In this document: positions 1 to 8,225 of the stretch, piece after piece | Position numbering within the stretch: position 1 is the stretch's first letter | Layout of the letters: each line of letters opens with the position of its first letter | DNA from: UBA11524 sp963642705 | GTDB taxonomy: Bacteria; Bacillota; Clostridia; Christensenellales; Aristaeellaceae | Direction: 5' to 3' | Assembly: GCA_963642705.1 (NCBI GenBank) | Contig: CAVIHU010000008.1 | Location: forward strand, 1-64,000 | Length of the DNA stretch: 64,000 nt | Made by a program: the position numbers and the translations under genes | The notes under the pieces: generated by a model | Seen by the model: the letters and a program-made list of their open reading frames with translations, nothing else | The model's database searches: none | Told to the model about the DNA's origin: nothing

Positions 1-1
1 C

Positions 2-961
2 ATGAAAAGTATAGCACAGAACAAGCGATATTTACAACACGAAGTCACGACAAAAATGTATGCGGTCAAGCTGTATCGGCAGGTGCGAGACGTGCAATTC
101 GTCTGCCGGAGGTATCACATCTCGAAGGCGTCGCTGATGCGGTGGAACAGGCTGTACGACGGGACGCGGGAATCGCTGGTGCCGAAATCGCACCGTCCGA
201 AAACGCCGCACCCGAACGCGCATACGGAGGAAGAACTGAACTGGATTCGCAATCTTCACCGGCGCAATCCCAACATCAGCGTATGCGAAATGTACGGAAA
301 ACTGTGCGAGGAAAAGGCGTACAGCCGGCATCCGGGCTCGCTGTACCGCGTCTTCGTGCGTCTCGGATACCGTAGAAAGGCGGAATCGACGAAAAAGAAG
401 TCGAAGCACCTCGGAAAGTACGATACGCCCACAAAATTGGGGGTAAAATGGCAAATGGACGTGAAATACGTGCCGAAAGTCTGCTATGCCGGCAAGGACG
501 GCGAATCGTTTTTCCAGTACACCATGATCGAGGAAGCCAGCAGGAAACGGTTTATCTACGCGTATAAGGAGCAGAGCAGCTTCTCGACGGTGGATTTTAT
601 GAAGCGTGCGATCACCTTCTTCGGCTTTGCGCCGCAGATCGTACAGACCGACAACGGCAGCGAGTTTACCCACACGGCAAAAACGAAGCGCGTGCACCCG
701 CTGGCCCTGTTTTGCCAGAAAAACGGCATCATTCACAAGACGATCCGCCCGCGCACGCCGTGGCACAACGGCAAAGTCGAGCGCAGCCACCGAAATGACC
801 AGGAGCGATTTTATAACCATCTGAGCTTCTATTCTCTTGACGATTTGCAGCTTCAGATGAAGAGCTACCTGCGCCGAAGCAACGACATCCCCATGTCTGT
901 CCTCGGCTGGAAATCGCCGAATACGAGCCACCGGGAGCTCTCATGCGACCAAAATATCTGA
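2..961 (+). CDS. IS481/IS3-like DDE transposase
   Basis: Transposase of an insertion sequence, expected to cut and join its own ends. An N-terminal helix-turn-helix (about residues 15-55) is followed by an integrase-type catalytic core with D153 (WQMDVKYV), D217 (QTDNGSEF) and E260 (NGKVERSHR). The 42 residues between the last two are more than the usual 35, because of a basic insert after EFTH. The C-terminal stretch around PMSVLGWKSP is typical of the family. The gene begins at base 2, so the left end of the element and any upstream start lie outside the window. Its stop codon falls inside an inverted repeat (953-999), possibly the right end. No second frame or frameshift signal is seen. 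The IS481-like assignment rests on the single-frame layout. Confidence 0.88.
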   Translation: MKSIAQNKRYLQHEVTTKMYAVKLYRQVRDVQFVCRRYHISKASLMRWNRLYDGTRESLVPKSHRPKTPHPNAHTEEELNWIRNLHRRNPNISVCEMYGKLCEEKAYSRHPGSLYRVFVRLGYRRKAESTKKKSKHLGKYDTPTKLGVKWQMDVKYVPKVCYAGKDGESFFQYTMIEEASRKRFIYAYKEQSSFSTVDFMKRAITFFGFAPQIVQTDNGSEFTHTAKTKRVHPLALFCQKNGIIHKTIRPRTPWHNGKVERSHRNDQERFYNHLSFYSLDDLQLQMKSYLRRSNDIPMSVLGWKSPNTSHRELSCDQNI

Positions 962-999
962 CGTAGCTCGGGGCAAGCCCCTTCCCTGCGTCAGATATT
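953..999. repeat. Inverted repeat at transposase 3' end
   Basis: AATATCTGACG (953-963) is repeated inverted as CGTCAGATATT (989-999). The transposase stop codon sits in the left arm and a GGGG/CCCC pair in the loop. It could be a terminator or part of the right end of the insertion sequence; no long T run follows directly. Confidence 0.6.
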
Positions 1000-1084
1000 C
1001 CGGCGTGCATTTCCTTCCCTTTTTTCTGTCTCACATCATTGACAAATGGACACGAGAATGAATTAATTTGCCATCATTTTAACT

Positions 1085-1139
1085 TTAAGGCAATACCGCA
1101 CATTCAGCGGCACTGCCGAATTGTACGGTAGTGCCTTAA
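1085..1139. repeat. MITE-like repeat, short copy A
   Basis: A 55-bp near-palindrome begins TTAAGGCAATACCGCAC and ends GTACGGTAGTGCCTTAA. Its ends match the larger MITE-like elements at 26132, 32159 and 54116, but the long interior is absent. It lies 15 bases beyond the 3' end of pcp and may serve as its terminator. Confidence 0.65.
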
Positions 1140-1153
1140 GTATGGAGCTTTGT

Positions 1154-1759
1154 TCATTTCCCAACGGTTTCAATTGCACGTGTTAGTGCAAGCGTGATAT
1201 GATCCAGCGTCATAAACGGTGTCCCATTCGGCTTGTCTCGCATCTGCTCTTCTGAATAAGGGACATGGATGAAACCTCCCAGTAAAGCCGGATATTGCGT
1301 TGCGGCAAGATGAAGGAGGTAATACATCAGTGTGTTGCACACATAAGTGCCTGCCGTGTTGGAAACTTTGGCAGGCAGTTCTGCATTGCGGATTGCTGCC
1401 GTCATGCGCTTGATGGGTAGGGTTGCAAAGTATGCTGCAGGAGCACCCGATACAACCGCTTCATCTGTAGGCTTGAAACCAATGTTGTCAGGAATCGCAG
1501 CATCCATCACGTTAATTGCTACGCGCTCAATGGTGACAGCATCACGACCGCCTGCCTGTCCAACGCAAACAACCGCATCAGGATGCAAAGCATTCATTCG
1601 CTCCTTTAGTGTCGTACAGGATGTGATAAACGCCGTAGGGATTTCTGCCTTGAAGATTTCATGACCTCCGATTTTATCTGGCAACGCCTGTACCGCCAGC
1701 CATGCCGGATTGATTGTTTCGCCGCCAAAAGGTGTAAAACCAGTTACAAGAATCTTCAA
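1154..1759 (-). CDS. pcp: Pyroglutamyl-peptidase I
   Basis: Cytoplasmic cysteine peptidase (family C15) that removes N-terminal pyroglutamate from peptides. The 201-residue length is close to the usual size. The expected triad is visible: E78 in the GGRDAVTIERVA block, C141 in GTYVCNTLMYY and H165 in GFIHVPYSEEQ. The N-terminus MKILVTGFTPFGG is the family signature. The start is a TTG codon, chosen because GAGGAGGAGCC lies at correct spacing upstream and no ATG is available. It is probably monocistronic: a MITE-like repeat lies at the 3' end and the fucO terminator lies upstream. It is a housekeeping or peptide-salvage gene with no obvious link to the sugar loci. Confidence 0.95.
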   Translation of the reverse strand: MKILVTGFTPFGGETINPAWLAVQALPDKIGGHEIFKAEIPTAFITSCTTLKERMNALHPDAVVCVGQAGGRDAVTIERVAINVMDAAIPDNIGFKPTDEAVVSGAPAAYFATLPIKRMTAAIRNAELPAKVSNTAGTYVCNTLMYYLLHLAATQYPALLGGFIHVPYSEEQMRDKPNGTPFMTLDHITLALTRAIETVGK

Positions 1760-1863
1760 TGCAGGCTCCTCCTCATGATGTCTCTGAAAGATTATATCCC
1801 CGCATCATGGAAAAATCAATGTTTTTCGCTACTCTTTTCAATGTGCAGTAATTATAAAAGGCA

Positions 1864-1893
1864 AAGGACTGCTACACAAAGGCAGCAGTCCTT
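1864..1893 (-). terminator. Terminator of fucO
   Basis: AAGGACTGCT (1864-1873) pairs with AGCAGTCCTT (1884-1893). On the minus strand the stem is followed by TTGCCTTTT, as in an intrinsic terminator. It lies 35 bases beyond the fucO stop. Confidence 0.75.
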
Positions 1894-1927
1894 GTGGAAC
1901 TACGTTGAATGACTCGTTCCACGGCAA

Positions 1928-3076
1928 TTACAGCAGCTTCTTATACAGCTCCTTGATTTCTTCAGGACTGGTGTCGCGGGGATTGCCCGGGCGGCACGCA
2001 TCCGCATAGGCAGATTCAGCAAGGAAATCGAGATCAGCCGGATTAACAATTGCCTTCAAATCAGCCGGAATGCCAACATCGGCAGCCAGCTTCTTGACAG
2101 CATCAACTGCAGCCTTGCGGTATTCGTCCTGCGTCATGTTTTCCGTGCCATCAACGCCCATAGCAGCTGCGATGTACTTGTACTTGTCTCCGGTTACAGG
2201 CGCATTATACTCCATGACAGTCGGAAGCAGGATGGCATTTGCGACGCCATGCGGCGTGTCATATACAGCGCCGAGGCAATGTGCCATGGAATGCACGATG
2301 CCAAGCCCAACGTTGCTGAAGCCCATGCCTGCCACATACTGACCGAGTGCCATACCGTCGCGGCCGTCATCTGTTCCGGCTACAGCACCGCGCAGCGACT
2401 TCGCAATAATTTCGATTGCCTTCAGGTGGAACATGTCCGTCATTTCCCATGCAGCCTTGGTTGTGAAGCCTTCGATGGCGTGGGTCAGCGCGTCCATGCC
2501 GGTTGCTGCTGTCAGCCCCTTGGGCATCGTGGACATCATATCAGGGTCAACCACGGCGACCTCGGGGATGTCATGCACGTCTACGCAGACGAACTTGCGT
2601 TTCTTCTCTACATCGGTAATGACATAGTTGATCGTAACCTCGGCAGCCGTGCCAGCAGTCGTGGGCACCGCAATCGTAAAAACAGTCTTGTTCTTTGTCG
2701 GTGCAACGCCTTCAAGAGAACGCACATCAGCAAATTCGGGATTGTTGATGATAATGCCGACCGCTTTCGCCGTATCCATGGAAGATCCGCCGCCGATGGC
2801 AATGATGTAATCAGCGCCGCTCGCTTTATAGGCAGCAACGCCGGTCTGTACGTTCTCAATGGTAGGGTTTGGCTTGATGTCGGAATATATCTCATAGTCC
2901 AGACCGGCCGCATCCAGTACATCGATCACCTTCTTGGTCACACCGAACTTCAGCAAATCCGGGTCAGAGCAGACAAAAGCCTTCTTCAGTCCACGACCCT
3001 GCACTTCCGGCACGATGGAAGCAATTGCACCGCGGCCATGATAGGAAATAGGATTGAGAACGATACGATTCACCAT
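1928..3076 (-). CDS. fucO: Lactaldehyde reductase, iron-dependent group III alcohol dehydrogenase
   Basis: NAD(H)-dependent reductase of lactaldehyde to 1,2-propanediol; the family also reduces glycolaldehyde. All 382 residues align with the FucO pattern, including GGGS at 95-98, the PTTAGTAAEVTINYVITD block and metal ligands D195, H199 (GMDALTHAIEG), H262 and H276 (HSMAHCLGAVYDTPHG). The ATG start has AGGAGG eleven bases upstream. It stands alone between two stem-loops. It lies close to a sugar locus with a FucU mutarotase and a fucose-isomerase-like protein, so it may dispose of a short aldehyde from that route; this is inference. A true fucose pathway would need a FucA aldolase, which is absent here. 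Confidence 0.93.
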   Translation of the reverse strand: MVNRIVLNPISYHGRGAIASIVPEVQGRGLKKAFVCSDPDLLKFGVTKKVIDVLDAAGLDYEIYSDIKPNPTIENVQTGVAAYKASGADYIIAIGGGSSMDTAKAVGIIINNPEFADVRSLEGVAPTKNKTVFTIAVPTTAGTAAEVTINYVITDVEKKRKFVCVDVHDIPEVAVVDPDMMSTMPKGLTAATGMDALTHAIEGFTTKAAWEMTDMFHLKAIEIIAKSLRGAVAGTDDGRDGMALGQYVAGMGFSNVGLGIVHSMAHCLGAVYDTPHGVANAILLPTVMEYNAPVTGDKYKYIAAAMGVDGTENMTQDEYRKAAVDAVKKLAADVGIPADLKAIVNPADLDFLAESAYADACRPGNPRDTSPEEIKELYKKLL

Positions 3077-3477
3077 GGGAATAACCTCCTCATATATTCC
3101 GCTTGCTACGGACTATTACCGGCTGTTGGTTTCGACATATTTTTGTCGATTCCTGCTAAGATGTAAATGTTCTCTCTTTTGTTGTACAAAAGTTAAGGGG
3201 CTGTCTCAAAATGCCTTGATAGAATCGGCATTTGGGCATAAAGCAAGGTTTGTCTGAATATGCGAGAAATGACGTGATGAAACGGCATGGCTGGCGCAAG
3301 GTGATGCCTCGGCTGAAGCGTCCCAAGGCGGCATCCAAGGAGGCGATATGCTCCCTCCGGTGTAGTCTCGAAGCATTTTGTTATTTCGAGTGTCTACTCT
3401 GGAGGGAGCATATCCATATTTTTTTCACTGTCTACTTGACAGGGGACATCATATCCGATAGGACTCCGCCGGGTCGA
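3077..3477. other. Intergenic region upstream of fucO
   Basis: No convincing gene. Near fucO there is a perfect inverted repeat TCGACA-6-TGTCGA (3132-3149), a possible operator. A possible minus-strand promoter is TTGTAC (3184-3189), 17 bases, then TTACAT. At 3197-3215 the string GGGGCTGTCTCAAAATGCC resembles the end of some insertion sequences, but no partner end was found. A 70-bp palindromic repeat occupies 3345-3414. Confidence 0.5.
3345..3414 (+). repeat. 70-bp palindromic repeat, copy 1
   Basis: It begins GATATGCTCCCTCC and ends GGAGGGAGCATATC, with inner CTCGAA/TTCGAG arms and an AT-rich loop, so the whole unit can fold into one long hairpin. The reverse complement of 50200-50269 matches it at all but a few positions. 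It lies 64 bases beyond the stop of the Sde182-like gene, where it could terminate transcription. Confidence 0.85.
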
Positions 3478-5361
3478 TTACTGCACGGTAATGATGACGC
3501 GCTTGTAGGTTTTCATGGGCGTGGCGTTGTCGTCCTTCACCTCGAAAATGAGATGTATGGTCTCACCTGCCTCGGCATCCGCAGGGATGGTGACCGTCAG
3601 GGTCGCATCCTCGATGCCGGACATGGTCAGGCTGCCGTCTGCTTCGCCGTCATAGGTGTCAGCCTCGAAATACTGCCACCAGGAGTAGGAGAGGGTATCG
3701 CCGTTCGGGTCGTAGGCAACGCCCTTGAGCTCGAGCGTCTCGCCGGCGGAAGCCGTCAGGTCAAGACCATTCATGACAGCGCTCTTGGGGGCAAGGTTGC
3801 CATCCTTGGTGACGGTCCACTGCGCACGCGCGGTGAAGTCTGCCTGAATGTCCGGGAACCAGCGGGTCTGGGTGTAGTTGGCATCCATGCCAGGGTCGCC
3901 GAGCTCGCCCGTCCAGCCCTGCTTCACGCCGTAGGGATTATAGTCCTCACAGCCGCTGTCCGTCCAGTAAGTGTCGCTTTCCTTGACGAAGCGTCCGCCC
4001 CAGCCGCCATAGGTGGGATCCTCGTTGCTGCGCAGACCGTTGCTGAGCAGATAGAAGAAGGAGGGAGAGTCGCCCTCGGAGATGAAGTAACCATCTTCAC
4101 CCACGGTGTAGTTTGTCTTGGCGGTACCGTCCTCGTTCCAGCAGACGCCGTCCGGGCATTCCTCGTGCACAGGCGTTGCGTTGCCGCGATTTTCGCTCTC
4201 GCCCCAGGTTTCGATGATCGCTTCGTCATCGGCATAGGCGTTCAGCGTGTTGACGGTCGGGTCGAAGAAAGCCTGCGTGTCCTCGGCGTTCTTCCAGGTG
4301 TAGAAGATGTTGTTCTCGTTGAAGTCAGCCTTCATGCCGATGTGGCGGAGTTCCCAGCCGGTGCCGTTGAGCAGGTACATGCTCAGCAGCGGAGAGCCGA
4401 TGTTGACGATGGTGTCAGACCATTCGGTGCCGAACACCTGGTCATAGTACTCGTTCGGGGTGCGGCTCTTCGCGTAGGCGAAGGACCAGAACTGACCGGA
4501 GTTGTGGACGAACTTCGTGTCGGCCCAGTTGACGGAGATGTAATCAGCGTAGGTGTTGTCCTGGTTGAGGATCATGTAGAACACGACCTCGGAGCAGATC
4601 TTGTTGTAGATCGTTTCCCACTGATCGGTATCCTTGTAGTCCTCTTCGATGGACTTGAGAGCGCGCGCCAACGTGTTGCAGCCGCCCCAGAGGAGCACGT
4701 ACAGCGGCTCGCCGTCCTCGTTGTTCAGCAGCAGCTCCTCCAGGGCGAGGGAGCCTTCCGTTTCCTCAAGCATTTCGCCCTTGTACTTGATGTTGCCGAC
4801 ATAGGTGATGGAACGGAGGTATTCGGGCGTCGGATAGGAGTCGTCATAGCTGGAGAGGTTTTCGTAGGCCTCCTCGTAGCCGTTGAGGAACGCGTTATAC
4901 CAGTTCAGACCTGTCCAGCGGCTCTGCTTATAGTGCAGTGCGAGGTAGGTTTCGCCGGTCGTCGGGGAGGTGTACTCAAACGGGGTGACGTCCGGCGTGA
5001 CGGTCACGGTGTTGCCGCGCTGCTCGGTTTCATAGGGTTCGGTCGGACCGTGTACGTCAGGATCGTACTTCGCGGGCTCGTGCGTCGCGGGATCGATAAT
5101 CGTGCCGCCGGTCCAGTGATAGGACGAGGAGCAGATGATGATTGCCTTGGTGTTGAACTCGTTGGCGTAATTGAGGTAGCGGAGCATGGAGTCCATGTCA
5201 TCGCATTCGCCGTCGTTGGTGATGATGACGTTGGCTTTCTTCTTCTGAGACTGGGTCTCGATTGCCGCCATCTCTTCGTCGGTCAGGTCGGTAGCCATCG
5301 CGAGCGGAAGAGCAGTCAGCAGCAACGCCATCGCGAGCAGCATGGAGAAGAACTTCTTCAT
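3478..5361 (-). CDS. Secreted Sde182/DUF1593 nucleoside-hydrolase-like protein
   Basis: Predicted secreted protein of 627 residues. The signal peptide (about 1-23, ending ALPLAMA) has no lipobox. A nucleoside-hydrolase-like domain follows, with an acidic metal-site cluster D50, D54, D55 and D57 in TNDGECDDMDS, and then a C-terminal beta domain with the DPNGD motif seen in the Sde182 C-terminal family. Known relatives bind cellulose or are uncharacterised; the fold suggests cleavage of a glycosidic bond to a pentose, but no substrate is proven. A GGAAAGGAA site supports the ATG. It lies downstream of a paralogue at 5496-7043 on the same strand, with a hairpin between them, and divergent from a sugar-catabolic locus. 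Extra inserts relative to the paralogue (about residues 85-125 and 395-430) may change specificity. Confidence 0.85.
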   Translation of the reverse strand: MKKFFSMLLAMALLLTALPLAMATDLTDEEMAAIETQSQKKKANVIITNDGECDDMDSMLRYLNYANEFNTKAIIICSSSYHWTGGTIIDPATHEPAKYDPDVHGPTEPYETEQRGNTVTVTPDVTPFEYTSPTTGETYLALHYKQSRWTGLNWYNAFLNGYEEAYENLSSYDDSYPTPEYLRSITYVGNIKYKGEMLEETEGSLALEELLLNNEDGEPLYVLLWGGCNTLARALKSIEEDYKDTDQWETIYNKICSEVVFYMILNQDNTYADYISVNWADTKFVHNSGQFWSFAYAKSRTPNEYYDQVFGTEWSDTIVNIGSPLLSMYLLNGTGWELRHIGMKADFNENNIFYTWKNAEDTQAFFDPTVNTLNAYADDEAIIETWGESENRGNATPVHEECPDGVCWNEDGTAKTNYTVGEDGYFISEGDSPSFFYLLSNGLRSNEDPTYGGWGGRFVKESDTYWTDSGCEDYNPYGVKQGWTGELGDPGMDANYTQTRWFPDIQADFTARAQWTVTKDGNLAPKSAVMNGLDLTASAGETLELKGVAYDPNGDTLSYSWWQYFEADTYDGEADGSLTMSGIEDATLTVTIPADAEAGETIHLIFEVKDDNATPMKTYKRVIITVQ

Positions 5362-5443
5362 GGTTGTGATTCCTTTCCTCTTATTATTTATTACATATTT
5401 ATTACGCAGCAGAATTGCTCAGCTAAGAAACAAGAGCAAACGC

Positions 5444-5481
5444 GCCTCTGACGTGCAGGAGCGTCCGAACACGTCAGAGGC
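5444..5481 (-). terminator. Hairpin between the two Sde182-like genes
   Basis: GCCTCTGACGTG (5444-5455) pairs perfectly with CACGTCAGAGGC (5470-5481), a 12-bp stem 15 bases beyond the stop of the upstream gene. The following minus-strand sequence is only moderately T-rich, so partial termination or 3'-end protection is plausible. Confidence 0.65.
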
Positions 5482-5495
5482 ATTGTCGGGAGGGA

Positions 5496-7043
5496 TTATT
5501 CAGCGGGGGCTGCGGCAACGGTGACGATGACCTGCGCGTAGCGCGTCAGGGCCGGTTCGCCGTCGTCGGTCACTTCCAGAACGAGGTTGAAGTAGTCGCC
5601 CTCAACCGCGTCAGCAGGCACGGTGAAAGCAGTGGTGGCAGCGTCAGAATCCCACACGTCGACATAAGCCAGATTTGCACCGGAATATACGGACGCATCA
5701 GTGTAGACATACCAGTTGTAGGTCAGGCTGTCGCCATCGGGGTCCTCCGCAAGGCCGACGAGGTCGATGGTGCTGCCGGGTGTGAGGGTCGCATCCTCGG
5801 TGGTGGTGGAGACAACAGGCTGATGGTTGGCATCGGCATAGTCGCTCACGCACCAGTCGGCACGGGCAGCAAAGTCATTCATGAAGGCCTCGAACCAGCG
5901 ATGCACGCTGTAGCCCTTGCTCATTGCGCCGAGGGTTGGGTCATATTCGCTGACGGCGGAAATCGTCACTTCAGTGCTGTCAGAGCTGGTGGACGGCGCC
6001 ATGCGGCCGCCCCAGGAACCATAGTTGGAATTTTCCAGACCGCGCAGACCGACGGGTACGAGGTACATCCAGCAGGGGCTGTCGCCTTCGGAGATGAAGT
6101 CATAGCGGGAGGGAGCAGAAGCGCCGCCGAGCCAGCTCAGCGTAGACATGTAGCCGAACTGGTTGCTGTCGATCTCGCCGACGTAGTAGGTGCCGTCGCC
6201 TAAGAGCAGATACTTGCTCATCAGGGCGCCGTGACCGAACTTGATGTTCTCGGTCAGCCAGTCTGCCTTGAAGTATTTGCGGTAGTTGACGGTCACGGTG
6301 TTGGCGGAGTTGTAGCCGATGCCGGAGGTCACGCAGTAAAGACGATGGATTTCAGACCAGTTTTTGCTGATGTAATCCGGATAGGCGTTGTCCTGATCGC
6401 CCCAGGAGATAAAGACGACCTTGTCGGAAACCTTGCGGTAGATGGCTTCCCAATCCCCGGTGTTCTTGTACTGCTCCTCGATGGACAGCAGCGCACGGGC
6501 GAAGGTGTTCGCACCGCCCCAGGCCTGCACATACACGGTGCGGGGGTCGTCGTCGAGCAGGATGTCCTTGATGTAGTTGGAGCCTTCGGTTTCGTAGCGG
6601 TAGTCGCCCTCGAACTCGATGTTGCCGACCTTGGTGAGCTCAACCAGCTCACCGGGGGTGGGATAACGGGAGTCGTGCTTGACGAGGTTCGGATAAACCT
6701 CCGCGTACTCGTTGAGCAGCGTGTTCTCGAGCCAGTCAACCTCCATCGGACGCCATTCGGTCAGGTCGCCATTCTGCTTGTAGCTGGAGATGACCTCGCT
6801 CATGGTGTGCTCGCCATCGCCTGTCCAGTGATGCTGGGACGAGGAAACGACCAGCGCGGCGATGTCAATGTCGTTGGAGTAGAGCAGGAAGTGGAGCATG
6901 GAGTCGATGTCGTCGCACTCCAGGTCAGTGGTCACGATGGTGCGCGGACGGGTGTCAACAGATGCTTCCTCCTCGGCAGAGGCAAAGGAAGCCATTGACA
7001 GCACCATCAGCAGGGAGAGAACGAGAGCCAGAAACTTTTTCAT
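5496..7043 (-). CDS. Secreted Sde182/DUF1593 nucleoside-hydrolase-like protein, paralogue
   Basis: Second, shorter member (515 residues) of the family at 3478-5361. The signal peptide ends at SFASA with no lipobox. The acidic cluster TTDLECDDIDSM holds D40, D44, D45 and D47, and WGGANTFARALLSIEEQYK and FISEGDSPCWMYL match the paralogue. The C-terminal beta domain contains DPDGD. The start is the ATG at 7043, because AAGGAGGA precedes it by seven bases; an in-frame ATG at 7079 has no such site. A TTGACA-17-TATTCT promoter and a 14-base motif shared with the lacI promoter lie just upstream, so it is probably controlled together with the divergent sugar locus. Catalytic activity is not proven. 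Confidence 0.86.
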   Translation of the reverse strand: MKKFLALVLSLLMVLSMASFASAEEEASVDTRPRTIVTTDLECDDIDSMLHFLLYSNDIDIAALVVSSSQHHWTGDGEHTMSEVISSYKQNGDLTEWRPMEVDWLENTLLNEYAEVYPNLVKHDSRYPTPGELVELTKVGNIEFEGDYRYETEGSNYIKDILLDDDPRTVYVQAWGGANTFARALLSIEEQYKNTGDWEAIYRKVSDKVVFISWGDQDNAYPDYISKNWSEIHRLYCVTSGIGYNSANTVTVNYRKYFKADWLTENIKFGHGALMSKYLLLGDGTYYVGEIDSNQFGYMSTLSWLGGASAPSRYDFISEGDSPCWMYLVPVGLRGLENSNYGSWGGRMAPSTSSDSTEVTISAVSEYDPTLGAMSKGYSVHRWFEAFMNDFAARADWCVSDYADANHQPVVSTTTEDATLTPGSTIDLVGLAEDPDGDSLTYNWYVYTDASVYSGANLAYVDVWDSDAATTAFTVPADAVEGDYFNLVLEVTDDGEPALTRYAQVIVTVAAAPAE

Positions 7044-7095
7044 GTTGCTTTCCTCCTTAATGAAATATACATGGTTCATCAGGTTGAAAAACAGC

Positions 7096-7109
7096 CAACG
7101 AACGAAATC
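7096..7109. promoter_or_regulatory. Candidate operator, site 1
   Basis: CAACGAACGAAATC is identical to 8226-8239 in the lacI leader, with CAG flanking it on the left in both places. Here it overlaps the expected transcription start of the Sde182-like genes, where a repressor would block initiation. It is not a palindrome, so binding by the LacI protein is only a guess. Confidence 0.45.
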
Positions 7110-7115
7110 GACTGT

Positions 7116-7144
7116 AGAATAACAGAGAAAATGAATGTTGTCAA
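7116..7144 (-). promoter_or_regulatory. Promoter of the Sde182-like genes
   Basis: On the minus strand TTGACA (7144-7139), a 17-base spacer and TATTCT (7121-7116) form a near-consensus sigma-A promoter about 75 bases from the ATG. Confidence 0.72.
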
Positions 7145-7489
7145 ATGCATGTCAGCTGAATAAAAAGAGCAAAAATTCACAGGAGAGAAAAAACGAAGGC
7201 TATTTTTTTGAAAAAAAATAACAGAAAACAAAGAAACCTGTTGGTTCGTTAAGCAGTTAACAAGCAAAAACAGTTGCTGAATGAAGAGGATAAATAAACA
7301 ATAAAAAATAATTTTGGAATTTAGTAAATAACAAAAATAAATTTAGCGAAAAGTTGCATGAAACGGTCACATTTCATGGAAAGCGACGATTCACGTTTAG
7401 CGTGCTGAAAAGGCATCTATGAGAGACAGTACGAGAGTGCTGTTTGGAGAATGTGCACAAAAGCCAAAGTAAAAGACGGGACGTACGGA

Positions 7490-7519
7490 TTGACAAAGCG
7501 GTCGATATTCGACTATAAT
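7490..7519 (+). promoter_or_regulatory. Promoter of fucU
   Basis: TTGACA (7490-7495), an 18-base spacer and TATAAT (7514-7519) give two consensus hexamers, about 55 bases before the fucU ATG. Confidence 0.8.
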
Positions 7520-7574
7520 GCAGTCATGCGCGGCGAGAACACCGCACGAAAAAAACAGAAAGGAATGAACGATT

Positions 7575-8009
7575 ATGTTGAAGGGTATTTCTCCTCTGCT
7601 GCAGCCGGAGCTGCTGAAAATTCTTGCTGAAATGGGTCACGGCGATGAAATCGTGATTGGCGACGGCAATTTTCCTGCCGCATCGATGGGCAAGCGCTGC
7701 GTGCGCTGCGACGGTCACGGGGCGAATGAACTGCTCGATGCCATCCTGCAGGTGTTCCCGCTGGATGACTTTGTCGAGGCCCCTGTAACGCTGATGGAGG
7801 TCGTGCCGGGCACTGTGCCGGACGGAGAACCGCCGATTTGGAAGGATTTCCGCGGAACGATTGCGAAGTATGAGCCAAACGCGAAGATTCAGTTCACGAA
7901 GCGCTTCCCATTCTATGACCAGAGCAAACAGGCGTATGCGACCATTCAGACCGGCGAGCAGGCACTGTATGCCTGCATCATCCTCAAGAAGGGCGTCATC
8001 CGCAGCTGA
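7575..8009 (+). CDS. fucU: L-fucose mutarotase / RbsD-FucU family protein
   Basis: Cytoplasmic mutarotase that interconverts sugar anomers so that the isomerase receives its preferred form. At 144 residues it has the family size. The start MLKGISPLLQPELLKILAEMGHGDEIVIGDGN carries the conserved H22 and D30, and the end FYDQSKQAYATIQTGE-ALYACIILKKGV is characteristic of FucU rather than RbsD. The ATG follows AGAAAGGAATG. It has its own strong promoter and an intrinsic terminator at 8060, and lies between the secreted hydrolases and the LacI/ABC genes, so it likely works on the sugar imported by that system. The true sugar may be a pentose rather than L-fucose. Confidence 0.92.
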   Translation: MLKGISPLLQPELLKILAEMGHGDEIVIGDGNFPAASMGKRCVRCDGHGANELLDAILQVFPLDDFVEAPVTLMEVVPGTVPDGEPPIWKDFRGTIAKYEPNAKIQFTKRFPFYDQSKQAYATIQTGEQALYACIILKKGVIRS

Positions 8010-8059
8010 AAATTAATTTAATTAATCTGTTTACTAAATAAATAAAATGTTTACTAAAT

Positions 8060-8095
8060 CCGGAGAAAACAGACGCTTTTCTCCGGACTTTTTTT
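8060..8095 (+). terminator. Intrinsic terminator of fucU
   Basis: CCGGAGAAAA (8060-8069) pairs with TTTTCTCCGG (8077-8086) and is followed by ACTTTTTTT. Confidence 0.93.
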
Positions 8096-8172
8096 GACCG
8101 AAAACGTGGTAGCTGATAAATTTAGCGGTGAATGACTGATTTTTCACTTAATATTTTGAGTTTTAGGCACTC

Positions 8173-8201
8173 TTGACAAAGACCCAAAAGGCTGGTATCG
8201 T
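8173..8201 (+). promoter_or_regulatory. Promoter of lacI and probably of the ABC operon
   Basis: TTGACA (8173-8178), a 17-base spacer and TATCGT (8196-8201). The leader is long, about 125 bases, and contains the shared motif at 8226-8239. Confidence 0.65.
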
Positions 8202-8225
8202 ATAGTCAGATTAGGCGAACGCAGT

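Larger units (their letters stand above)
7044..7574. other. Divergent regulatory region
   Basis: No gene is apparent. The region separates the two Sde182-like genes (minus) from fucU (plus). It holds one promoter for each side and a shared motif at 7096-7109. A related sequence in the other orientation, TTGGTTCGTTAAG, lies near 7243. The part at about 7170-7370 is strikingly A/T-rich. ATAAATTTAGCG (7337-7348) recurs exactly at 8116-8127 upstream of lacI, and ATTTAGTAAAT lies nearby. Confidence 0.6.

Noticed and set aside
3345..3414. Integron attC-like site
   Set aside because: The 70-bp palindrome folds well, but no integrase gene, cassette array or attC core sites were seen.
3232..5451. Long open frame (about 740 codons) on the plus strand
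   Set aside because: It lies opposite the Sde182-like gene, which has a signal peptide, family motifs and a ribosome site. The opposite frame has no recognisable domains and valine/arginine-rich content typical of antisense frames.
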